Source of the DNA: Aggregicoccus sp. 17bor-14
Lineage (GTDB): Bacteria > Myxococcota > Myxococcia > Myxococcales > Myxococcaceae
Assembly (NCBI RefSeq): GCF_009659535.1
Contig: NZ_VJZZ01000018.1
Location: 57,851 to 121,850, forward strand
Direction of reading: 5' to 3'
DNA length: 64,000 nt
Shown here: positions 58,846 through 64,000 of the stretch, piece by piece
Position numbering within the stretch: the stretch's first letter is position 1
Layout: each line of letters starts with the position of its first letter
Notes under the pieces: model-generated
Told to the model about the DNA's origin: nothing
Database searches by the model: none
The model's input: the letters and a program-made list of their open reading frames with translations, nothing else
Translations under genes and position numbers: made by a program

Positions 58846-60344
58846 CTGACCATTAGCCACGTTTCGATGTCTCCTCGGTTGTTGAGGGGGCATGGGACTG
58901 CTCTTGAGAGATGAGGGGCCGCGGCGCTGGGCGCAGGAGGAGTTTGAGAGCCTGGAGCTGGGGCACGCGCTGCGCGAGGCGAGCGTGCGCAAGCTGGCGG
59001 CCGGCGCGCGGGCCGCGCCACACGGGCGGCTGACGCAGGTATTCGAGGAGGGCCCTGCGCTGCAGTCGGCCTACCGCTGCCTGGAAAACCCGAGGGTGTC
59101 GGCCTTGGCGGTGGGGCGCGCGGCGTGGGCTGCGTGCGTGCAGCGCGCGTGCAGCCGGGGCTTTGCCACCCTCATCGTCCCGCTGGACCAGTCCACCTTG
59201 AGCCTCGCCGACGCGCACCGCACCCGCGGCCTGGGCCCGGTGGGCAAGCGCAGCGCGGGCGCGCGCGGGCTGGAGGTGATGACGGCGCTGGGCGTGGCGC
59301 CCACGGGCGAGGTGCTGGGGCTCTTGGGCCAGGCGTACTGGAAGCGCGACGAGAGAGCGCCCGCCAGGCCCGCGTGCACCCGGCCGCTGGCGCGCAAGGA
59401 GACGCGCTACTGGCTGCACGTGGCTGCGCGGGCGGTGGCGGCCGCCCGGACGGCGCCCGGCCGCTTGCGGCTGTGGCTGCAGATGGACCGCGGCGCGGAC
59501 TTCCACGAGGCGCTCGCCTGGGCCGACAGCGTGCGCGCTCGCCACGACGTCACCATTCGCGCCGCCCACGAGCGGCGCTGCCTGGCGCCCGAGGAGGGCT
59601 ACCTGTGGGACTGCGTCGAGGCGAGCGAGGTGCTGGCGCGCACCAGCGTGTACGTGCCGGCGCGCCACGGCGAGCCCTCGCGCTGGGCCCACGTGGAGGT
59701 GCGCAGCAGCCCCGTGCTGCTGCAACTCAAGGACCGCAGGACGGGCCGCAAGGGCGCCGTCGTCCTCACGGCCGTGCAGGTGAGGGAGGTGGGGCATACG
59801 GGCGGGCCGAAGCGCAAGCCTGCGAGGCCCCTGCACTGGCTGCTGCTCACCACGCGCGAGGTGCAGGGCACCGAAGACGCCCTCGCGGTGCTGCAGGCCT
59901 ACTGCCTGCGCTGGCGGGTGGAGGACTTCCACCGCGCCTGGAAGGGCGGCGCCTGCCACGTGCAGGACACGCAGCTGCACCACCGCCGCGCCATCCTCAC
60001 CTGGGCTAGCCTCCTGGCCAGCGTGGCCACCCAAGCCGAAGCCTTGAAGACGCGGGGCACCGAGGAGCCGGACGCCCCGGCCACCGAAGTGCTGTCCGTG
60101 CAGCAGCTGCGCGCCGCCCTGCTGCTGCGCGGCAGCGAGGACGTGAGCGAGGAGGCCGCTCGTGAATTGACGCTGCTGGACGCCAAAGTCCTCATCGGCC
60201 GCCTCGGCGGCTGGACGGGCTACTACTCCGGCGCCCCACCCGGGACGCAGACGCTGATGCGCGGCCTGGAGCGCGTCAACGTCGCTGCCCAGACGCTGGA
60301 TGCCTATGAGCGCCTGCATCCGCCCGAACGTGGCTAATGGTCAG
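58846..60344 (+). mobile_element. IS4-family (IS50-like) insertion sequence, complete
   Basis: 1,499 bases. Left end CTGACCATTAGCCACGTT (58846-58863), right end its exact reverse complement (60327-60344), 18 bases, beginning CTGAC as do IS50 ends. The 9-base target duplication GAGAGGGTC flanks it at 58837-58845 and 60345-60353. One transposase gene fills it. The target is the stem of a REP-like repeat. The exact duplication and intact transposase suggest recent insertion. Confidence 0.93.
58892..60337 (+). CDS. IS4-family transposase (Tn5/IS50 group)
   Basis: 481 residues; ATG after TTGAGGGGGC. Tn5-like N-terminus (FESLELGHALREASVRKLAA; SAYRCLENPRVS). The DDE triad is Asp99 (VPLDQSTL), Asp199 (LQMDRGADFHEAL) and Glu344 within the YREK signature Tyr337-x2-Arg340-x3-Glu344-x6-Lys351 (YCLRWRVEDFHRAWK). 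All catalytic positions are intact, so it is probably active. The stop codon TAA lies inside the right terminal repeat. Confidence 0.95.
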   Translation: MGLLLRDEGPRRWAQEEFESLELGHALREASVRKLAAGARAAPHGRLTQVFEEGPALQSAYRCLENPRVSALAVGRAAWAACVQRACSRGFATLIVPLDQSTLSLADAHRTRGLGPVGKRSAGARGLEVMTALGVAPTGEVLGLLGQAYWKRDERAPARPACTRPLARKETRYWLHVAARAVAAARTAPGRLRLWLQMDRGADFHEALAWADSVRARHDVTIRAAHERRCLAPEEGYLWDCVEASEVLARTSVYVPARHGEPSRWAHVEVRSSPVLLQLKDRRTGRKGAVVLTAVQVREVGHTGGPKRKPARPLHWLLLTTREVQGTEDALAVLQAYCLRWRVEDFHRAWKGGACHVQDTQLHHRRAILTWASLLASVATQAEALKTRGTEEPDAPATEVLSVQQLRAALLLRGSEDVSEEAARELTLLDAKVLIGRLGGWTGYYSGAPPGTQTLMRGLERVNVAAQTLDAYERLHPPERG

Positions 60345-60353
60345 GAGAGGGTC
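60345..60353 (+). repeat. target site duplication, right copy
   Basis: GAGAGGGTC, followed by GGGGTGAGGGA, the remainder of the REP-like repeat. Joining 58821-58845 to 60354 onwards rebuilds a complete repeat. Confidence 0.9.
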
Positions 60354-60385
60354 GGGGTGAGGGATTGCGTTAGGCTGCGCATCCC

Positions 60386-60577
60386 GTGCTCCCGCTCCAA
60401 CTCGCGCTGACGCCCGCCGTCCCCGCCGTGCTGCTCGGCGGCATCTGGTTGGGGGTGCGGCTCGTCCGCTGGGCGAAGCAGAGGCCCGCGGACGCCGCCA
60501 GTGCGCTGCTCACCCTCTACACGAGCGCAGCAATGCACGATCCCGAGGGCCCTCACGACGGGCCTGAGGCGCACTGA
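60386..60577 (+). CDS. possible small membrane protein
   Basis: 63 residues from GTG 60386: one helix (LALTPAVPAVLLGGIWLGV), a basic stretch (RLVRWAKQRP) and a His/Pro/Asp tail. No ribosome binding site is clear and no family is recognised. The insertion sequence lies just upstream and may have replaced its promoter context. Weak call. Confidence 0.35.
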   Translation: MLPLQLALTPAVPAVLLGGIWLGVRLVRWAKQRPADAASALLTLYTSAAMHDPEGPHDGPEAH

Positions 60578-60593
60578 ATCCCGCGCGAAGGAC

Positions 60594-60971
60594 TCAGCGC
60601 GCGCGGCGCCAGAACGTGGGCCGCCAGTAGTACCGGTCCGCACCCGCTGGGGCCCGCTCCCGCGCGTCTTCGTCCCAGTCCGCGAAGGAGTCCTGCTCGG
60701 GGTCGATGGGCCGCCAGGTGGGGTCCCGTGCGTCGTCGCTCGTCGCGGCCCGCACGCTTGCGCGCATGGACTCCACGCACGCGCCGAAGCGCCGGTAGTT
60801 GCGCTGCGCCTCGAGCAGCGTGATGTGGTTCGCCCCGCCCTCCAGCGTCGTGGCGAACTCGAGCTGCAGTCCGTCGTCCTCCCAGAAGCAGATGGGGCAG
60901 ATGTCGTAGGAGCCCGGCGGCTCGCTGAACTGCAGGTAGCCGCAGCAGGGACAGGGATGGGGCTCGTTCAT
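60594..60971 (-). CDS. CPCC-family cysteine-rich protein
   Basis: 125 residues; ATG 60971 after GGGAGGCC. The domain is clear: HPCPCCGYLQFSEPPGSYD then ICPICFWEDDGLQLEF, two CxxC pairs probably binding zinc, followed by a conserved Asn-His and aromatic tail (DRYYWRPTFW). The CPCC domain is widespread in bacteria, and its function is unknown. Its gene starts 11 bases after the stop of the upstream lipoprotein gene. Confidence 0.85.
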   Translation of the reverse strand: MNEPHPCPCCGYLQFSEPPGSYDICPICFWEDDGLQLEFATTLEGGANHITLLEAQRNYRRFGACVESMRASVRAATSDDARDPTWRPIDPEQDSFADWDEDARERAPAGADRYYWRPTFWRRAR

Positions 60972-60982
60972 CGCGGCCTCCC

Positions 60983-61738
60983 CTACCGTGGCGCTGCCTG
61001 CACCTCGAGCAGCACGTGCCCGCCCACCGTCACCGCCTGGCTCGTCACCCGCAGGGCGTAGAGCGTCCCCGCATCCAGCGGGTGGGTGAGCGTCGGGCAG
61101 TCGGGGCCCTCCGAGCGCACCTCGGCGAGCCGCGTGGTGCCCGAGGCATCGAAGAGCTCGAGCGCCGTGACCTTGCCCGCGCAGGAGGCCAGCGTGAAGG
61201 TGTGGAGGCCGGTGCCGGCCGGCTGCACCTTGAGCCAGCTCGGAGGCTGGTCGCTGGAGGAGAAGAGGCCGTGGCGGCACCCATCGCCCGCCTGGACCGT
61301 CTGCGCTTCCGCGAGGGAGGTGCGCGCCTGGCCCGTGCCCACGCAGTGCAGCTCGGCGAGCAGCGGCTGCAGGGACGCGTAGGAGACCACCCCCTCGCGC
61401 CTGCCACAGGTCGCGTCGTGCTCGTTGCCGTGCTGCGCCTGCTCGACTCCGGCCGCGTCCACCACGGAGAGCGTGTACTCGAGGAGGTCCTGTGTGCAGT
61501 CCTCCATCCCCTTCACGACCGTGGCGTGGGAGAGCGCGTCGCGCTGCGCGGGCGTGAGCGCCTCGCGGGGGGCGCTCCACTCGAAGGATCCGCCCCAGTA
61601 GCCGAAGGCCTCCAGCGTCACCCGCTGGTAGTCCCCTCCTTCGACCACGGCGTGCGCCCCGCCGTCGGAGGAGCACGCACTCGCGAAGGCCCCCAGGGCC
61701 AGCGCCACCACCACGCCTCGCATCGGGTGAAGAGCCAT
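60983..61738 (-). CDS. lipoprotein of unknown function
   Basis: 251 residues from ATG 61738; ATG 61723 is an alternative. Lipobox ALALGAFASACSS. The mature region has three Cys pairs (MEDCTQDL; HDATCGRREG; ELHCVGTG; DGCRHGLF; LASCAGKV; GPDCPTLT) and a C-terminal beta-sandwich-like stretch (TGLHTFTLASCAGKVTALEL; LYALRVTSQAVTVGGHVLL) of the pre-peptidase C-terminal style. Probably cotranscribed with the CPCC gene downstream. Confidence 0.7.
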   Translation of the reverse strand: MALHPMRGVVVALALGAFASACSSDGGAHAVVEGGDYQRVTLEAFGYWGGSFEWSAPREALTPAQRDALSHATVVKGMEDCTQDLLEYTLSVVDAAGVEQAQHGNEHDATCGRREGVVSYASLQPLLAELHCVGTGQARTSLAEAQTVQAGDGCRHGLFSSSDQPPSWLKVQPAGTGLHTFTLASCAGKVTALELFDASGTTRLAEVRSEGPDCPTLTHPLDAGTLYALRVTSQAVTVGGHVLLEVQAAPR

Positions 61739-62093
61739 GACCGCCGCACCCTACAGGCCGTTTGCGGCGCTCGCGCAACCGGGGATGTTCGATTTTCGGC
61801 CGGGCCCGCCTGGCCGCTCTCGTGCCCGGAGAGCAGTGCCCCTTGCACCCCGCGCGATGTCCTTTGAGGGACGCGCGGTTCATCCAGCAGCGGTCACCGC
61901 GGGCCTCACGGCGTCGCCGCTGCGCTCGCTCGCCTGCCGCTCCTGTCTTGCAACTGAATGACATCTGTACGGGAGGCCCAGGTGTGCACCACCGGTCCTC
62001 ACTGCGCAGCTTTGCCCCAGGGGACGGGGTGTCCCGTGGGGTGCACGACATGCGAGGGGCGTCTCGAAGGCGAGGCGCGGGACGGGGCGCGAG
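61739..62093. other. 355-base intergenic region, no gene seen
   Basis: Divergent promoter region between the lipoprotein gene and the propeller gene at 62094. It contains a somewhat less GC-rich stretch near 61948-61975 (TTGCAACTGAATGACATCTG). No hairpin or open frame with proper codon bias was recognised. Confidence 0.4.
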
Positions 62094-63533
62094 ATGACGG
62101 GGCTGGGACTGGGATTGCTGGTGAGTGTGATGGTGGCGTCCACGCAGACGGTGGCGCCGGTGTCTGGAGGAAACGCCCTCACCCTGCCCGCCCAGCGGCA
62201 CGTGGTGCGCGTCGCCGGGCGCTACGTGCTCGCGCTGCAGCAGGGCGGCCAGCAGGGGCGCACGCTGGGGCTGTTCCGCAGCAGTGACGGGCAGAGCTGG
62301 AGCTACCTGGGCTCGCTGCCTGGCACCGCCCGCACCGACCGCGCGGACCTCGTCGCCGTGGGCAATGACATCGCGCTCGTCTACTCGATGGAGACGCCCG
62401 ATAGCGCCGGCATCAACGGCTCCACCGAGCACGACGTGTACTTCCAGTGGTGGCGCTACAGCGCCTCGCGCGGCACCTGGTCGCCGGACCGCCCGCTGCG
62501 CGTCTTCGATTCGCGCTCCAACAGCACCGCGTACTACCGCGCCGAGCTCGCGCGCGACTCACGCGGGCGCCTGTGGGTGCAGGCCTTCAAGAAGGAGAGC
62601 AACGGGCGCTCGAGCGTTGCCATCGCGGTGAGCACCGACAGCGGCAATACCTTCCGCGAGCAGCCCCTGCTGGACTCGGGGCTGCCCAACCGCGGCGGCG
62701 GCCGGCTGCTCGCGCTCGGCAAGAAGCTCGTCGTGGTCTACGACACCCACGGCACCGGCTTCACCACCCGCTACCGCGTACGCGACGACTCCGCGCCCCT
62801 GAGCAGCTGGCAGTCGGCGCGCACCGCCTTCGGCGAGAGCATCTACCACGGCGCCGCGCTCAGCGCGGTGGCGGACGGGAGCGGCGGCATGCACCTCGTC
62901 TACAAGGACGACGCCGAGCGCCTGCGCTATCGCCACTTCAACGGCAGCAGCTTCGGTGAGCCGCGCATCATCGAGAGCCAGGGCGACTGGGCCCTGCAGC
63001 CCGCCATCACCCGACAGGGCTCGGACCTCGTCATCTTCTACAACCGCCCCCGCGGCGGTCAGCGCTACGACCTGGTGGTGCGCAGGCTGCGCGGGAGCAC
63101 GCTCAGCAGCGCCATCGTGCTCGACGGGAGCAGCACCTTCAAGGGCTACCCCAACGCGGTGGAGACGCTCTCCAGCGGAATGAGCGTGCCGGTGCTCTTC
63201 GGCAATGCGCCGGATGCCGCGAGCGCGGGGCAGGTGCGCGTGAGCTTCGCCCCATCCTCGAGCAGCCGCAGCATGAGCGACACGGATGACGCGGACTCGC
63301 CCGCCGCGGCGCTCGGGGGCTCGGGCACGGGTGGCAGCGGCGGCGGTGGGGCGCTCGCGGCGAGCAGCGGGGGCAACGCAGGCAGCGTGGACATGATGCC
63401 CGAGATGGGCTGCGGCGGAGGGACGGCCGCGATGGTCGCCCTGCCCTTCACGCTGCTCGGGCTGCTGTGGATGCAGCGCGCGGGGCGGCGGGAGGAGATG
63501 GCACGGCTCGCGCCGGTGCGGGTGCGCAGCTAG
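62094..63533 (+). CDS. sialidase-like beta-propeller protein with MYXO-CTERM-like tail
   Basis: 479 residues. The signal region (GLGLGLLVSVMVASTQTVAP) is followed by propeller blades with BNR-like turns (LFRSSDGQSWSYLGSLPG; IAVSTDSGNTFREQPLLDSG; LVYKDDAERLRYRHFNGSSF). Near the end are a Ser/Gly linker, a Cys (PEMGCGGG), a helix (TAAMVALPFTLLGLLWMQ) and an Arg-rich end. This is the MYXO-CTERM layout, but with GCGGG in place of the usual Gly-Cys-x-Cys. Such proteins are exported to the surface and trimmed by a myxosortase. Sialidase catalytic residues were not identified. Confidence 0.8.
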   Translation: MTGLGLGLLVSVMVASTQTVAPVSGGNALTLPAQRHVVRVAGRYVLALQQGGQQGRTLGLFRSSDGQSWSYLGSLPGTARTDRADLVAVGNDIALVYSMETPDSAGINGSTEHDVYFQWWRYSASRGTWSPDRPLRVFDSRSNSTAYYRAELARDSRGRLWVQAFKKESNGRSSVAIAVSTDSGNTFREQPLLDSGLPNRGGGRLLALGKKLVVVYDTHGTGFTTRYRVRDDSAPLSSWQSARTAFGESIYHGAALSAVADGSGGMHLVYKDDAERLRYRHFNGSSFGEPRIIESQGDWALQPAITRQGSDLVIFYNRPRGGQRYDLVVRRLRGSTLSSAIVLDGSSTFKGYPNAVETLSSGMSVPVLFGNAPDAASAGQVRVSFAPSSSSRSMSDTDDADSPAAALGGSGTGGSGGGGALAASSGGNAGSVDMMPEMGCGGGTAAMVALPFTLLGLLWMQRAGRREEMARLAPVRVRS

Positions 63534-63542
63534 ACTTGCCGG

Positions 63543-63824
63543 ATGGCCGGTGCTGCATGGCGACGCGTGGGCATCACGCTGATGGTGATCTCTCTCTTGC
63601 TGCTTGCCCTGGCTGCATCGTCCTTCATGAACTGGCACCAGCTCGATGCGCAGCAGTACCTGGACCTGCCTCCAGCGACCTCTGCGCAGGAGGCCTACGC
63701 ACGCGATCCGTGGCTCGCGAAGCTCATGTTCCAGGTCTACGGGACGCTGGGCGCGAGCGTGCTGGCCTTCGCGCTGCTCGCATTCGGGTGGGCGCGACGG
63801 GTGCGGAATCGGAGTGCTGCCTGA
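63543..63824 (+). CDS. small membrane protein
   Basis: 93 residues, beginning nine bases after the previous stop. Two helices: ITLMVISLLLLALAASSFM (about 11-29) and LGASVLAFALLAFGWARRV (about 69-87), with a loop of about 40 residues between. No family recognised. Likely cotranscribed with the propeller gene. Confidence 0.65.
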   Translation: MAGAAWRRVGITLMVISLLLLALAASSFMNWHQLDAQQYLDLPPATSAQEAYARDPWLAKLMFQVYGTLGASVLAFALLAFGWARRVRNRSAA

Positions 63825-64000
63825 GGTCGGCAGGTCCTCACGGGCGCACGGTGTAACCGCCTCTTCCCTCTCCCAGGGGGCAGGGCAAACGCATCTCGCG
63901 GGAGGTAATAACAAGCGGTTAGCTGTTGGCGGGGGATGGGAAAAGAAGCAGCCGGCCAGCTTGTCGTCCGTCTCATCCTCCGCCACTTCGCGGGCCTCAG
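63825..64000. other. window end: partial repeat and lower-GC stretch
   Basis: A REP-like remnant CCTCTTCCCTCTCCCAGGGG lies near 63870, then a lower-GC stretch (GGTAATAACAAGCGGTTAGC, 63905-63924). No gene can be supported before the window ends. The region may belong to an RNA or a gene starting outside. Confidence 0.3.

Noticed and set aside
63905..64000. Partial gene or structured RNA at the window end
   Set aside because: Lower GC is visible, but neither a coding frame with bias nor a known RNA signature could be supported from 96 bases.

Overview
The window is very GC-rich (roughly 70% or more by eye) with strong third-position GC bias. It is packed with two-component and one-component signalling genes, outer-membrane-type lipoproteins carrying 'PDAG' Pro/Asp/Ala/Gly stalks, a MYXO-CTERM-like C-terminal sorting signal and a TIGR02265/DUF2378-like protein. 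This points to a myxobacterium (Myxococcota, probably the Myxococcaceae/Archangiaceae side). No rRNA, tRNA, CRISPR or phage genes are visible. I cannot name the species from sequence alone.

Layout. 1-9.3 kb (minus strand): start of a GAF histidine kinase cut by the window edge, a PRC-barrel/DUF2382 stress protein, an erythromycin-esterase-like protein, and a coupled three-gene signalling operon (large REC-PAS-kinase, Rcp1-type single-domain regulator, REC-PAS-kinase). 8.3-16.1 kb (minus): ornithine-cyclodeaminase-family enzyme, M20 dipeptidase, Fet4-like iron permease, a chemoreceptor translationally coupled to a PstS-like binding lipoprotein, and a DUF885 protein. 16.1-22.5 kb: GAF kinase, small membrane proteins, an Mpo1-like protein, a myxobacterial hypothetical, an AT-rich hairpin element in a 600-base gap, a class A beta-lactamase-like hydrolase and a Ser/Thr/Gly-repeat lipoprotein. 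22.8-25.7 kb: sigma factor, zinc anti-sigma and a secreted CBM-like protein, then a small Lys/Ala-rich secreted peptide with a candidate sigma-54 promoter. 26.0-33.7 kb: histidine kinase plus NtrC-type sigma-54 activator, then mprF, an AcvB/VirJ hydrolase and a response regulator in overlapping order.

33.8-45.2 kb is an array of lipoproteins: five large, apparently beta-propeller proteins with PDAG or Gly/Asp stalks, Cys-rich modules or a DNRLRE-type domain, and three small Cys-rich ones, plus a decayed copy and an orphan RelE/ParE-like toxin gene. 45.3-49.3 kb: DUF2378-like protein, small hypotheticals, a HipA-like kinase/DUF3037 pair and a lipoprotein with an Asp/His-rich tail. 49.5-53.2 kb: a tightly packed sigma / anti-sigma / caspase-like lipoprotein / carboxypeptidase-regulatory-like lipoprotein operon. 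53.2-55.5 kb: an MNT-HEPN toxin-antitoxin pair with a palindrome over its start, a small lipoprotein and SEC-C methionine aminopeptidase. 55.8-58.8 kb: a three-gene operon of globin-coupled histidine kinase, tandem-receiver regulator and receiver-kinase. 58.8-60.3 kb: a complete IS4-family, IS50-like insertion sequence with 18-bp terminal repeats and a 9-bp target duplication, inserted into the hairpin of a dispersed REP-like repeat. 60.4-64 kb: CPCC protein, lipoprotein, a sialidase-like propeller protein with a MYXO-CTERM-like tail and a small membrane protein.

The strongest candidates for undescribed systems are the sigma/anti-sigma/caspase/lipoprotein operon, the globin-kinase phosphorelay, the binding-protein-coupled chemoreceptor, and the mprF-acvB-regulator unit.
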